A stretch of DNA of 64,000 bases, taken from the NCBI GenBank assembly GCA_009869945.1, contig WIXG01000024.1, forward strand, positions 248,001 through 312,000, in the 5' to 3' direction. The notes below the pieces were generated by a model. That model saw only the letters and a list, made by a program, of their open reading frames with translations. It searched no databases and was not told where the DNA came from. The translations under genes were made by a program, and so were the position numbers. Positions within the stretch are counted from its first letter, which is position 1. The number at the start of each line of letters is the position of its first letter. The stretch comes from Mesaphorura yosii. Taxonomy: Eukaryota; Arthropoda; Collembola; Poduromorpha; Tullbergiidae. Below, in pieces: positions 50,201 to 64,000 of the stretch.

Positions 50201-53200
50201 GGTAACATTGCAGCGAAGCTGTTGTTGTGCAGTTTTCAGTGCAAGACAAGAAAATTGTATTATGAAACAATGGATTGGAACAACGGCTCTTTCAGCTCGA
50301 CTGCGGTCTGTTGTCTAATAAAAACTGGTAAGCTTCTAATAAGTAGAAATGATCTCTTTCAAGAAAACAACCGGATGAAAATATAAAATATGAGTACAAA
50401 TCTCTGAATGAATCCTCCCTCAGCTTCATTCTTTCTCTAACTCCAAGGACAAACAATACCTTCCAAGTACCATCGGCAGGCGGGTGGGATGTTCAATGGC
50501 TGTTTAAAAGCTCAGACCAAGGCCGTGTTCTACGGGGAAAACGTCTCCAGATAAGTCAAACTATCCTAGACAGTGAAAATATTGTGCATAATACAACATG
50601 AATATAAAGTAGACGACGAAAAAACCAGACAGCATGGGAGGATTTCGCACGAGTCGAAGAAAATAACAAGGAACTTTTTCGACTATTATACACTACTCAT
50701 GCTATTCAACTCGTAGTTCAAACTAAAATGTATTTTGAACGCAGTGTTTGTGCGGTGTTGGATGCAGAATTGCCACATTTAGTTCACATGTGGGTGTAAT
50801 TGCTATGTACCGCATCGAACTGACCATCAGTCACACTATTTGTCCATTTTTATATTGTTGTATTTCCATCCTAAGTCATCAACCCTTAGGGAAAATGAAG
50901 TGGAGGAGCATATTTCTGGTAGTCGCATTCTAATCGTAGCAAATCGATCTTTGTGGGTGGTGGGGAGAGGGGATCCAAGAAAGAGAAAACGGAGGAATGA
51001 AGGAAGTTTCGGAGCAGGATAGACATGCGTGGTTTTTGTTATCACTGAGATTTTAATTATTTTCTATTCGATTACAATCCTACAGCCATGAAAGCCGCAA
51101 GTTCCACTTTGGACATTTGTTCTCTTTTTATCTCGGACGTACTGTCGCTCGATGGGACAGAAAGTGGGTGTTTGATTTTGTGTATGAAACATTCCAGAAC
51201 GAACGTAGTAATAATATTGTCCAAAGTAGACTGAAAGCAGTAATGGAATTGACTACACCGAAACAATTAGCATGCACAATCCTCAGCTTGTACCAAAATG
51301 GAACATGAACGTTCTCAAGCAAAATATAATTTAATTATTACTTGCATCAATTCTAATGCTGTGTTCAATATAACGCTCCCCGACTTGGCCTGACATTCTC
51401 GTATTACAATGTCCGGGCAGTTCCCATTGTTAAATGTCACGAGAATGCTAATGCGAACCTTCGCGTGTAAATTTGCATCTTAAAATTGCAACTCCGAAGG
51501 AATTATCAAAGAACTCGAAGAAAAAAGGTTTTGAAGCACGCGTTTTCTATTGCTTGGCGAGGTTACAAGTTAATCTTTATGTCCATCCAGTATAGTACGA
51601 AGACAGACAGCCAACTTTGACCCGCGCGAACACGCTGCGAAGAAGCTCTCGAGTTGGGTCTTTTGTCTGAGGATGATACCTGAGGTAAAGTGAAATAAAA
51701 CTCAAATGTTTTCCTCATTACTTTTCCATTTGGCGTACGACTCCACATCCGCAACTGTACAACATGGCAGAGTCAAGCAAAAATACTTGCCATATATGTG
51801 TGAAGCACAGTGGAAAAACAGGAGCGGAGCAGAGAATGAATCGCAGGTTTCCTTTTGATGTAATTAAATATCTGAAATTCTTTCCGCAGCTTATGCTTGC
51901 TTTCACCTGCCGGCAATTTTTCTTTCTGTTTCATTCTCGTTGCTGTTTGCTGGTTATTATCCAGCCGCCTCTGCCTCCACCAGCTCTGTCTGACTCATTT
52001 GAGATTAATATAAGACAAATGTTGAGCTTTTCATGATGCTTTTACTGTGCGGTTTAGGCTACTACAACAAAAACACGGAACACTTCATGGCTTGCAGTGT
52101 GAGAACTGTGAGAACGGAGTGAATTTCACGGTTAAGATGTCGTCTAGTCAGACCACAACTTGAAATCTCAAGCTCACACTACAACATGTTTCTCCAGCAC
52201 TCAAATCTGCGGTGTTCATCTTGCTCATAGAATAAGTCGAGGCCAATAAAGTATAGCGCCAGCTCAAATTCGAGTAATTTGTCGAAATCAGTAGAAATAT
52301 TGAGGTTAAACTGTTAAGAACAAATTCACAGATATTATGGCAGACTTTTGCGCTAAACACCCTATTAATTTTTCAGACTTGGCATTAGGGATCCTAATCC
52401 TAAATCCAGGACTAGATCCTTCTGATTCAAAACGTGGTTGATTTCATCGCAGCGCAGGCAGCTTTGTTATTTTTCCGAAAGAAAATAGATAAGAACGCTG
52501 TGGATAAACGTTTATCGTGAATGGTTACCTTAAACTTGAATTACGTGGGCTGACTTGACGCTCCGGCGACAGTTTTGCGAGTCAGGTTTGCGAAGGAGTA
52601 TTGAGTCGAAATGACAAATGTAGAGAGGAGAGCATAAAGTGAATAAATTATTTGAAACTTGTAACAGTTAAGTGACAAGACTGAAGAGAAGTAAGTAAAT
52701 TCTTTTTGAAGTGGAAAATAAATTAAATAATACGAGTAAGAAAGAAAAAATTTAAGTTCTTGGAAGCAGGAGACAGAAGAATGAAGGGAATGAAGAGTGT
52801 GAGCTCTGACAAGTTTCATTGTCATTTGAAGGAGTTTTGGTATTCTTTCAGTTGAAACGAGCTCGGTGCTGTTTGGCCGCACTGCGTGAATACTAAGAGC
52901 GGCGATGAGAAAAGTAACAGACAAGGAGGGACGACAGCAAGCACGGAAAAGAAGCCAGCAAAACATATTACTCAACTTTAAACTTGCTTCTTTTGCTTTC
53001 TCTTCATATTTTTTATATTTAAAAGAAAAAATGGGGTCATCATTCTTAATTTTTCGTCTACTTTTATTGAAACTTTTCCCTTCTCTCCCCTTTTCCACTA
53101 AACTGCGACGGGCTTCGCGACAGTGAAAGTAGATTCGGGCATTGAGGTAAACTAATGCTTAAATAAGGCTTAAATTTTATACAAAATACATACAAAAACT

Positions 53201-56200
53201 CAAATTGAATTTCCAAACTTTATAATGCATTTTAGAGAAGAACGGTGAAGCTAATATTATAATGGTGTCTATTGTTACTGCCTGTGTTCTTGTGCACACA
53301 ACCGATGAGCTGCATCTCACAACTTTTAATTCTGAGTTATTAAGCCAGGTTAGTGAAACTGAGACACGCTACGTGATATCTTAAGAAACGGCGAAGCATT
53401 CCCGCCCCATAGATAAGGAACTTGTCAAACTCCTACAACGAAACTGCCTTCTTGCCTTGTCCAAGATCCAACCTCGTTACGAAACGGGAGTGTAATAAAT
53501 AGGAGTAATTCATTACAATCATTTTCCAGTTATATCTTCCACAAACCGACCGACAGAAACGAACTGGCGCTTGTAGCTTCGCGTCTTTTGGAATAGCAAT
53601 ATCAATTAAAACAGAAAATGATAATGGCACTCAGGATAGGAAGAAGTTGCACCCAATCTCAATTAGGAGAGTCGAGGAAGGGCCCGCCTTGGCCTGGCGC
53701 TAGTATAAATCGTATGGGTAATCTAAAAATGCAAATAACTCTTGAATTGAGAGTAGAAGTCTTTTTCTCATTTCTTTTTCCCTATCTTTCCTTCTGTGCT
53801 TGTCGAATTGAAAGAAGATGACGCACTCACTCGTGAAAACAAACGGTCCTTGTGAATCAAACTGAACTGCCACGTAATTTTTATATGTTTTGCAGCAATC
53901 CAGGAATGCGGAGCCGTCGGAATGTGCACAACATCTTATGTATGAGCTCAGTCGGCATGGAGAGCATAGAGACAGCAAAAGTAGCTAAAAATATAAGAAT
54001 TGCATGTACAATGAAATATTCGGTCTTTATTGGACGACTCTTTTTCTATTCTCTTTCCATCCCATCACACTCTCTCAGCTCAGACAGAAGTCACTAAGCA
54101 AAGTGTCTGGCTAAAGTGCACAGGGAACCGGGAGCTCGAATGCTACATCTCCAGAAGAGTGTTCCTGTCTGAGATAAAATGCTTTCGCTGAATGGACCAC
54201 TGCACAGTATGCGCTGAATTGAGTGAACAACGCAAGCAAGCAAGCGGGACACTGAAACCGAGGGAGAACGAAAAATTAATTTTTATGAAGCTTAACGACT
54301 CGTTGTTGCCATTTGCGACAACTTTTCTTCTCAAGAAAAATCCATGTTCATCTACTGTAAACTGGGGATGGAGTTTAAATTCGCTGTCGTGTCTCGGTCT
54401 TCTAAAACAGTAGCAACAACAATTCATACTCCGTCGTGGTAGACGAGTTTAATAAAACAACTAAAGCTGCTCTCTTTGGCGGCCGGATGTGCATTAGACT
54501 TCATGGCGACTGGTGCCAATTTTATAATGAAGATGTCCGACATTAAAGCCGCACATTGCCCAATGGCAAGTTAACGAAGTGGCTCTTACTCAATAATTTT
54601 ACAGCATGGCCAAATGAAGAACAGAATGATAAGTGAAAGTTCTGCAGTCACAGTATACTAGTTTGTGTTATTGTTCTTACCATCACGTAAGCTTTAATCT
54701 GCTGCTAAACTGAAAATATGTAATATAGCACATAATTATTCCCCCTTTTACTCCTCTCCCATAACTCACTTCTTTACGACACGAGTAACCACATCTAACG
54801 ATATGGCCGACTTTAGGAAGTCATGAATTCTAATTTAGTTCGCGTTTAAGGCCCATTCCAAGGGTTATGGTTTGCCGGTTTACGTCACAACGCAAAGGGT
54901 AAATTTTGAAAATCAAAACAATGTAAGACCGTTCAAGGTAAAAGCAGTTAACTTCCCAATTAACCTAAGCTTCCGAGCAAAAATGTTTTGAAGCGAAACA
55001 ATGCTGAAGATATAGCTGAGTTTGTGGAGTTCCTGTACACATTTCAAGACAAGCTTTCTGAAGGAAGCAAGTTTGGATGAGCGGAATTGCACGAAGGGAT
55101 GTTTTATCAATTAGAGAAGGAGTTGGTGTTTGATTGAACGGTGTACGTGCTCCCGAGGAGGAAAGATGGGCGCAGCAGACTGCCTCGAAATACACAGAAA
55201 CCAATTCCATGCTACTGCATCTGTGGCAGGCAGGCAGAGTGCAGAGAGAAAATTAGGAGAGAAAGACGAAGATGAGAAAACATGTTGAGCAAAGACAGCA
55301 TCCTCCTGGGAAGAATCCGGCTCATTTGTATTCATCACTAACGTCTCGGTGTCAGAAATCTATTACCCAAGTACTAATTAGTTAACGGCATCATGCGTCC
55401 TCCCTCTTCGCACTCTTCGATTTCGCTGGCTCACATGCGCTGATTTTTGCATTTACACATGTTTCAACTCCGAGTTGCTTCAAGAACTTATCGCAGAAAT
55501 TAATATACTAGCACTGTGCACTTGAAAAGAAGACAAAGTAGTCAATTTGCAATGCCAAAAGGTCGCAGAGGAAAATACGTTTTGTCTTCACAAACAGAAA
55601 AGAACACAATAAAGCGCCAACTGCAAGTATACATGATTTCCTTCTTCCTTATTGGCAAACAAACAATGAAAGATCTTCTGAGGTAAACTCGCTCGGTGCT
55701 GATAAAAGAGAAAAGGGAGAATGAAGAAGACTGCTTACTGGATGGATGGAAAATACGAAAATTGCAGAAAGCAAGATTCTCACATTAAAACGAAGCAGAA
55801 TTCAGATTCCACGACAGTCACGAACATTTATGACAGGAGAAGGCGAATAACTCATGAAAGTCTAACTGATACAACTGCACGGGGGCCATAGTGAACAGGT
55901 TCGTTTGAGTTAAGAAGTAAACGCAGAGGGAGAAATCCAACATGAAGGCGTAAGAGAACGCGAACACAATTCAAAATTGCAGACTCCTCTCGCTTCGCAC
56001 TTCCACGCTGAGTTGGACTGACAATTGCTGTGCAGGATGCATAATAATAATGAACGCTTTCTCTAGAAAATGCTCATTTATTTATTCAAAGCTGCTCCTC
56101 AGAAACTCTTGCAATGATAATTTTTGGAGCGACGCACAATGCCTTAAATTGTACTCGAAAAACACAAGAGTGGTATGGGATCAAAAACTTTGTCCTGCAA

Positions 56201-59200
56201 GGGCAGAGGGGATAAAAATGAAGCGAGTTACACAAACCAGCATGATGACAGGAATGCCGCATGCCAGATAAAAAGATGGGGTGACTGGCGTGGTGTGTAA
56301 ACCTGCTCACAATCTTAAGATGCAAATGCCCATCATAGTCGTGGAATACGAAGGAAAGTCGCCACCGTTCCAAGAAGGATAGTATATACTGGCGATTAAT
56401 CTTGGCGAAGATGCGGCACTTTAAGGAAGTCAGCTCATAATGGACTGCGGTCCGGACAGTTAATATTAATTTACGTTAATGAACGTTTAGAATATCGTCG
56501 TACGCGTAAGAAAGGCGTTAATCATGCAGTTCGCATCATGAGTTTTATTGTCGGCTTTATTAAATTGCAAACTCCTACTTAATTAAATAAAGCATAGCTG
56601 GCGAGGGCGTCCACGAGATAAGTTGCAAGTGGTGCCGGTGAATAGCGTAGAAAGTGTTGCGTGAGCGTCAATTGCTTCGTAAGAGGATTGCATGTGTCAA
56701 TGAGACTTGGAATGAACTTGAAATCGGTATTTGAAGATATATCAATATAAACGTGTCACTAATCCGCACTCAACGGTGACAAGTGGCAAAAGAAAAGGAA
56801 ACCCGGTCAAAAGACAAATAGTCCGAGGGGAAAAGTTTGTTTGCACTTTCTCTTACACCACATTCACTTATCGATTGGGTTCGCTCGTCCGCGGGATAAA
56901 AACTAACTTTCATATTATGGAAAAACATACACGCACCTAACCTTTCTCCCTTTACTGCTCAATCGCCAGGCGAGACAATGCGGTGTGTGTTACACTCGTA
57001 GCTCTTACCACGGTCGACATGAAACATAATATTGTGGTGACAACTCACAGAAGTGCTGGATACTGGATTACGGCTTGAGCCGGTGTTAGCCAATTAGAAA
57101 CACTTAATCCATTCTAGCTCCATGCATTCTCCTTCTGCAAAAGTAGCGGATGCGAAATTGATCTCCGCGGGAGCGCTGCGTGCCGCCAGACGGGAGCTGA
57201 CCTCTTCGCGTGCTTCAATAGTTCTATCAATTCAATTGAAACGAACTTTCTTACGCCGGGTGCGTGTAATGGAAAGGACATTTACGGAATGGAGGCGAGC
57301 GTGCAAGTCTCCGACTCGGAGTGAGTCGGTCCAATAACATCAACAAGTGAGCACATGAACGCGAGAATAACGGGCGTGTAAATAATGAAATTCGAGTTAC
57401 GCGTACTCAAGACATGAGAAATCAGAGTTCCTTGTGTAGTTGCTAACGTTTGATGTGCAGTCGCTCAGCGACTTTGAAATATGAGAATGACAGGCCAGGC
57501 AGGAGTAGCCGGAAATATAATTCTGAGACCAAAGGGCGTACATTTTTAATGACTGCTTACTTTTTCCCTTTCTTTGGGCAATGGTGAGATTTCTTGAATC
57601 CCATATCCTCGTTCCCTACAATATAAAACCCATGCGGAGGTACGGAGCGATGGTGGCCATCTCGGAGACTCTCCGAGGAATGTGTAGTTGAGAGCGAGTG
57701 CGGGAGACTTATGGTGTGGTGGAATGCGATAGTTGAGCCCCTTTCAGTCATATTTTTTATTCCTGAAGCTTTTAGGTTTTAAGAAGATTTCACATGGTCC
57801 AGCCTTTGTCGCAGTCTCATGGGACAGAGACTACATGCAAAGTGTACATCTTGAAAGGGGGAGCGTAAGTAAGTAAGCATGTATGTAACTTTTTATATAA
57901 TACGCTACAAAATACAATATTACTGTACATTGATACGAACAACGCTGTATTACTTTCTCTCCGCTCCTCGCAAGCGAACAGACTCCGACTGCCACCGCAG
58001 CGAAAGTAGACGTGTGCTCCACTTTATTTTCTCCGCAGTGTCTGCCTTATGCTCCAAGATAATCCGCCCACAACCACTCCATCTGCGCCCCACTTCAGTT
58101 ACCAACAATTTCGGCTCCGACCAGCTTGCCAAGCTAGAACCCTTCTCCCGCATTTCGCTTCCACTACAGAAGGCACTTCCGCCGCCCCGTCTCCAGTGCA
58201 CTCGGAGTTGAATTCTCTGTTGCGTATTTTGCGAAACAGTACAATTCTCAATTTAGGCACATTTTTACGGCATGGCCAAGTGTTGCAATGTAATACACGC
58301 TTCCTGTTTCAAACTAAAACGGGCGATGGCATAACTTCTGGAGAGCTTCATGGCATTGGAGAGTGAGAAACCACTTCCATAACACTCACAACGACAAGGC
58401 TTGCATTTGATCCTCGGAGAGACGAAATGTACGCTCACGTCAAAAAAATTCTCTGCTTTCATTGCATGTCTTATGAGATCATAGTATTGCAGCAGTTAAA
58501 TAGATTCTCTGCTGCAATTTATCCGTAGACATTTCGTATTCGATTGGAGCATGCCATGGATTTTGAACTCGGTGCATAATCAAAAGTATGCAAGTAATGG
58601 CCCGGTATGGATATTCTTCATGTGGAAAACTAATGAGACTGGGATGGAGCGAAGGAGAGAAGGAAAGAAAAGAAGCTGTGGAAAAGAGAAGAATGGAAAA
58701 GAAGACCCAAGTGTGATATTTCGATAAACAAAAGATTATTTTACATCGTTAAAACAAAGGAGCACAGGAGAAAGCGGCAGCACGCAGCTCGGAGCCTAAT
58801 TACTCGTGAAAAAGTTCAGGCGACAAGCTCATAATTATCTCTTGTTGCTTTTGTTATACACATTAACTTTTCGCATGTCATCTCACGCCCGTGCTGCGCG
58901 AAATGCAATGAACATTTTCTATAAATCTCATCAATTCTACGATATGTCATAAAAGGAATCTTGATTATATACACTGGAGTCGGGAAGCGAAATGAGTTTC
59001 GGGACTCTAATGAATTGAACTGTGGCAGAGCATTACTTTAAGCTTCGCCAAAATGAAGGCTTTGGAAGTAGAAATTTCGACAAAATTATGCTTCCCAACA
59101 AGTTAACTCGATCAGCAAAATACGAAAAGCTTCCAACTCAACTAAGACAGTATTTTCGAAGAGATCAAATGGTCAAATGTAAAGTTGGTACTATAAGTTT

Positions 59201-60842
59201 TACGACCAAACCAAGACGGCCTATTCTAGAGGCTTAGATTTTGGAAGCATGAAGTGCCACAAGGCGCAGGCTGTCGAGCTCCATAATCTTGTCAAATAAT
59301 GAGGAGTTAATTCATGCAATCTTCATGGTCTCATGGCTTTGTCCTGTCTACATGTTGCTTAATGCAATAGTAACAGAACATCAAGGCCCGTCACGATGTA
59401 CTGCATGACACTTTATTAATTCACAAGACAACCTGGCGCAACTTCCTGAAACCGCATTTCTCCGCCAACTTGTGTTGTGCATACTAACTTTTTCTCTTCT
59501 GCTTTTAGCCTCCTGTCTCTCGGCTTCCTTTAGTGAGCACTTTATTTGTCAAAAGCAATAAAAATATCACAGGCGGGTGGAAGAGAACGTGAAAGTTTTA
59601 TGCCGTAATAACATAATGGGTTGATTAGTTCAAAAGAATATTTCAGCAAGAGCATACTTTGGCATTTTATTATGTTGACTTTTTAATTTCTCTACCCAGC
59701 ATGGAAATAGACTTCGACATTCTCTGTCTCCCACCGTCTGAAAAGTGAAACCCGGAGCGTATAGTTATACTGACTCGTTACGCCATCAGAAAAAGGTTTC
59801 ATTCAGGGCGCACCAAGATAAAAAGTGAAGTTGATTTGACATGCAGTCAACCTTCTGCTTGTTATTATTATTCAAGTACGATTCTTGCCCCGCAAACGTA
59901 CAATAAAAAGGCAGAAGCAGAAGGATCAAACGAAATGAGTGATGAAGGAAGAAATTGAACGACAGACGAAAAAACAGCGGAACCGTGGAAAAGGAAAGGG
60001 TTAGCGTAATTTTATTCATGGAAAACGAAACGAGGAACGCAGTTGCTCCTGCTCTCCAGTACGCTATGACATCAAACGAAGGTAAGACCAACCAAACGGG
60101 AACGATGTACTGCATGTATGCACGGAGGAATCTGAATTCAAGTCGGTTTACTATTCTCACCATGAAGAAATATCATCCGGTTCCCCTTCTATCGCACACA
60201 TCTTGGAGAAGCGAGTTCGAGACAGAAGATATTCTATCAGTCTCTCGCATCTTCCACTTCTTCACTAACATGCACTCAAAACATTATTCCATTGCAGGAG
60301 ACAGGGCCCGAGAAAAATACTTCGTTTTCGAGTTGTACCAATTTGAATTCAAAAATTGATTTCAAAGATTCAGAAAAACATGAAGAGAGAAAGAATGCAA
60401 AAAGGTTATCTTTCATATGAAATCAACTGTGAAAATGAAACCATGAACGGCTCGCGTAAAATAACAGCAGTCGAAGCTAAAAAGAACATGAGACGTGAGA
60501 CAAGATAAAGAAGAGAAATATTTTTTCAATAAACGAGCAGGCTCTGCGATACAGGCAGAATAGATCGCTTCACTACTTTCACATGATGGCGTCTTCGCTT
60601 TCCGAATCCTCTCGCTTTAACCATGCATCCTATCAGGCCTACTCCGCCGTGACTTCTTGTATTCATTTTTCTGCTGCGACTGAACACAAGCTCTGTTGTG
60701 ATGCGAAATGGAGAGAAAAGGCCATCGACCAAAATTTTCCCAGATGCTCAACCCATAATGCATTTTCTCTCGGATTCCAGAGGCCAGGGTCTAATCCCGT
60801 CATAATATTATTGAATCCGTATATTTAGCATTATCTCTCGTG

Positions 60843-61106
60843 TCATACGGAAGCTGTCCAAGGCAACACTATATTGCGTACAGCTGCAGTAAATAGTTCA
60901 ACTCCATTCCGTGTACGTAGTTTGGTCGAACGAAGACGCACAACAGCGTTCACGCAGTCAAAGTTTATGATTTTTGTGCTGTCTTCCACTTTCTGCAGTG
61001 CTGCCACATCGCCGTTGCGGATTTCGGGAGCGGGATCAAATGTTACCACGGACGAAGGAGCATACAACAAATTATAAACTTGTCTTGCGGAAGTTTCGGC
61101 GTGCAT
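60843..61106 (-). mobile_element. Possible BEL/Pao retrotransposon fragment
   Basis: The - strand frame includes NGDVAALQKVEDSTK and VVRLRSTKLRTRNGVELF then AVRNIVLPW. From memory this resembles the short domain after the integrase in BEL/Pao Pol proteins (pattern GDvvLv-D followed by DG-RvVrvrT-nG-RpV-kL-PLe), with a gap in the middle. No integrase or reverse transcriptase is seen next to it, so it would be a broken relic. The resemblance is weak. Confidence 0.25.
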
Positions 61107-63820
61107 TCCATAAACATGAGCACATATTTGAAATTGAAAGGAAATTTATTGGAATCGCAATATTCTTCATTCGCTTCGCCGAATTTAGTGCATGGTAGCA
61201 TAGGATTATTTAGTATGGCGTTCTGGCGAATGTAGACTATCTCGCGAGCAATAAACAAGTATGCGACACGAGGAAGTTTATAAAATGCGCTCCCTTCAAA
61301 CCAAATGAATGTGTTCAAGAAAACATGTTTACGAGGAAGTATGTGTTGCGATGGTTCATTTTTTCTTGGATCTTACATAAAAGTGTAAGAATAATTACAT
61401 GACACAGAACGAGGCAAGTTGTCAAGCACCAAGCAGCCACTGCTATAACGAATCTCACATCTAAAATTGGGTTCGATTCGTAAAACAATGCCCTCGATTA
61501 CGCGAGCCCAGACGTCTACAGTTATAATGTCTTCATTTGGGAGCCTCCGTAAAATACACCAGAGTGTGGATGGAATCGTTTTAGAATCTTTGTGTGCAAT
61601 GTTCACATTTTGTGTCCTGCTACCTTTTCTTTCCCCAAGTTAAATAACTACAAGAAAGAAAGTTTTCCCATTATGCTAATCAAGAGGAAGGAGAGCAAAG
61701 GAGGAGAGGTGTCTTCGAGAAGCTTTCTTTTCTTTTTAGATGCCCCTTGCTTCCCATTGTTTCGTTCAGTATTTCTTTTTCCCAACCATCAAGTGTAGAA
61801 ATGTAACTCGATTATATTTTAGATTTTCAAATCATGACTCTTGCGATTCCACTCTAGGGCCATTTCATACCGCACAAACAAAAAGGATAATAACGCCATC
61901 ATCCATTGCGCTTTATGGTGCATCGGAGTCTCCGGCACGACGCACACGTGAGTTCGTCTCAGACACGTAACCACTCTCCTTCAGTCTCAGGTCGATTAGT
62001 ACTGACCTTGAGTATGAACAATAAAACAAGGCATTAAAAGCATGATTGCTGCTTTCCGAGCTCATGTGTGTACTTCGGCCTGGCCTCTCCTCTCGTGGCG
62101 ACCGGACTAATAAAATTTCAACCTTTTTATTGTAAAGTGAACTATGGCGCAAAATGTTTAAACTGTAAGTGAAGAGAACCAGCGAGATTGGAAAAGTGGA
62201 AAAAAGTCTTTAATTCTGAAATGGCATAACAAGCAAGAACGTCGTCTTTTCTTAAACGACGGAATCAAGTTTCCATCACCATAATATTAAATTTAATCCG
62301 AACTTTACTTTGAAAACTTAGAAAACGGCAAAATGAGTGACTTTCATTAATGAGTGCCTTCGCTCAAGAGCCTTCCAAATTGGTCTTCGCTATGCATTTT
62401 AAGTGCAAGTGCTGTGGCGAAGTGGCTGGCTGGTCGTATCGCATTAAGTAAACATTGTACGGAGAACGAAATTGAATAGAAAGTGAGGAGCCCGACTTGC
62501 GATATCTATTTCGTTAAACTATTATGGCTATGACCACGACTCTTCCTCACTCTTCTCTCCAGCTCAGTAATTTTAAAGTGCGCAATCAATACGTAGCAGA
62601 GCTTTTCTCTGCAGAACAAAGATACACAAAGTAAACAGTACCAATTCTGTACGACATGCAGACGAGACGCTTCTGAAACTGTATCGGAAGGTTATCTTGT
62701 GCTGTTGGAGCGCAGACTTGCAAAGCTAATACTGCAGTAATCATAATACCTAGTTATATGGTCTCAATGGGACAAAGAGATAAAGACCTAATGACAAAAT
62801 TATGCAGTTCATTAAGGCGTGCTGAGACGACGCTGAGGCTCCGCTATGATTGACACAATTTTTCTCGCATTGCTAATAATGGAGCACCGTTGTGCAGTTC
62901 TGAAACTACTACACACCAGCACGCAAGCACACATCAAAGACAATCATTTATAAACTCATCATCAAATCCATCGTGCTGGTTAACATTGTTCCCAGGAGCC
63001 GCAAAGATGGAATCGTGGCATTTTTATTAGCGCGATTCAAATATCCAAATTCACACAGACTAACTGGTTGTACCTGTTCATTCTGCTAACTGCATTTGAG
63101 TCGCGAAAGCTTTCGAACGGCAAGGAGTGAAAGTAGACAAAACGCGTGCCGTAATAACGAACAGGATGAAGCATGAATTACTCCGACAAGAATTGAAATT
63201 AAGAATTCTCCCGGTTGCTCCATCCCCTTGAGGCTTGATTAATTAAATCTAATACGATTCTTGTCTCGTTGGGGTAATTATTATAGTTACAGACTCCGCT
63301 CTGGGAGTGAGACCGAGTTGCCTTTGTGAATTCAATGTCACCGCTCCTGACTTTTGTGCATGCTTTCGTGCGCAGTCACGCATTTGTCACAGTATTGGCA
63401 GCCCTATGAATCTTATTATACGCAGTTGCACTCGAGAAGGGAAAGCAGTCATCTCTGTCGGAAAATTGGTGGGAAGCGAGGATGCGAGAATAGCAGTGTA
63501 TAGCTTTTGTTCGAGGCACAAAAAACTTCCCACCTGAATAAACATAGATAAAAGTGAAGTGAATGAGAGACAATTCAAAGGTCGTACTCGACGCGGCTTT
63601 GTTGTGCATGAGGAATTGACTGCGCCGACATTGCTGGTATGCAAAAAAGCATGTAATAATTCTTTCACTCACTCTACCAGCCTCCATTTGCCGGTTCCGG
63701 CGAAAGCTCCACGGCGTACTAGAATTATTGGTATACGCTATTCATTCACTATTGTTTGATCATGCAGATTAAATGGGATTAAAACTAGATTAAAACAGTG
63801 CAGTCAATTCTGTGTCATTT

Positions 63821-63870
63821 TGCCCGAACCGAGTGGTAAAGTCGCTCGTTTTGCCTTGCTTCAATTCCCC
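63821..63870 (+). mobile_element. tRNA-derived SINE-like fragment
   Basis: GAACCGAGTGG (63826-63836) matches 8 or 9 of 11 positions of a tRNA A box, and GCTTCAATTCC (63858-63868) matches 9 of 10 fixed positions of a B box. No tRNA cloverleaf can be closed around them, so this is a pol III promoter-like relic and not a tRNA gene. It may continue toward the right edge. Confidence 0.3.
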
Positions 63871-64000
63871 TGCCATGATTTAGTGCCTCACCTCACCGAC
63901 ACGCAGAGTTCAAGTTAAAAGCAAAGTGTGTCTTGCTCTTCTCTCTCGACTCCAAGTCGGAGGCTGTGATTTCTGCTCTCTCCGGGATTACCAGGACGCG

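Larger units (their letters stand above)
47281..64000. other. 5' flank or first introns of TIA; no gene recognised
   Basis: I looked on the - strand for the start of RRM1 (patterns for LYVGNLD, NDPYAF and AMN) and did not find it. The longest frame, 185 residues at 53098-52541 on the - strand, is Phe/Ser/Leu/Tyr-rich on a pyrimidine-rich strand and looks like composition rather than a gene. A GC-richer patch at 57950-58370 is open on both strands. Weak transposon and SINE traces are listed separately. Confidence 0.5.

Noticed and set aside
52541..53098. 185-residue frame on the - strand, the longest in the window
   Set aside because: Phe/Ser/Leu/Tyr-rich because that strand is pyrimidine-rich; no splice context, no recognisable domain. 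A frame this long is only mildly unexpected by chance in 64 kb.
57560..57614. Possible - strand exon between TATTGTAG and AAAAA|gtaagc
   Set aside because: All three frames are open over 55 bp, none resembles RRM1, so phase and identity cannot be supported.
58049..58366. 105-residue + strand frame starting MLQDNPPTTTPSAPHF
   Set aside because: Composition is coding-like and a CTCCGCAG acceptor precedes it, but both strands are open over this GC-richer patch and there is no family match or partner exon.
63821..63900. tRNA gene
   Set aside because: A- and B-box-like motifs are present but no acceptor stem or anticodon arm can be formed.

Overview
This is eukaryotic DNA, AT-rich and gene-poor, with spliced genes and introns that range from about 66 bp to over 9 kb. 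I recognise two conserved genes with confidence. A Kv channel-interacting protein (KChIP, neuronal calcium sensor family) lies on the + strand (coding exons 10142-21755). The 3' part of a TIA-1/TIAR (Rox8-type) RNA-binding protein lies on the - strand (coding exons 47280 down to 24089). The two genes are tail to tail, about 2.3 kb apart. The animal is most likely an arthropod. The TIA linker and RRM sequences and the Tyr/Gln/Gly-rich tail ending in QQFQAQ look like insect or crustacean TIA proteins from memory, and a short GGTTA (TTAGG-type) array sits at 34615-34635. No database search was possible, so the lineage is an inference.

Layout. 1-10136: mostly non-coding, with several short coding-like segments that have good splice signals (550-641, 2130-2151, 2548-2566, 3294-3376) and may be an unrecognised + strand gene or 5' exons of KChIP. 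10137-21755: KChIP, six coding exons, one 9.7-kb intron that carries a LINE-type 3' tail (14269-14328) and a 119-bp hairpin/MITE-like element (18351-18469). 21756-24088: intergenic. 24089-47280: TIA gene, ten exons found, covering the end of RRM1, all of RRM2 and RRM3 and the low-complexity tail. The N-terminal part of RRM1 was not found and probably lies beyond 64000. The large TIA introns hold coding-like islands on the same strand: an in-frame 189-nt candidate cassette exon (40105-40293), overlapping alternative nested-gene exons (39916-40405), and a candidate alternative terminal exon (44905-44996). 47281-64000: 5' flank or first introns of TIA, with a weak BEL/Pao-like fragment and a tRNA-derived SINE-like fragment near the right edge.

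The two genes are not expected to act in one pathway. KChIP is a Ca2+-binding cytoplasmic subunit of Kv4 (Shal) potassium channels. TIA/Rox8 binds U-rich RNA, regulates splicing and translation and nucleates stress granules. No prokaryotic system, CRISPR array, intact tRNA or rRNA gene, or intact mobile element was seen. The most useful new leads are the candidate alternative exons inside the TIA introns and upstream of KChIP, and the 119-bp hairpin.
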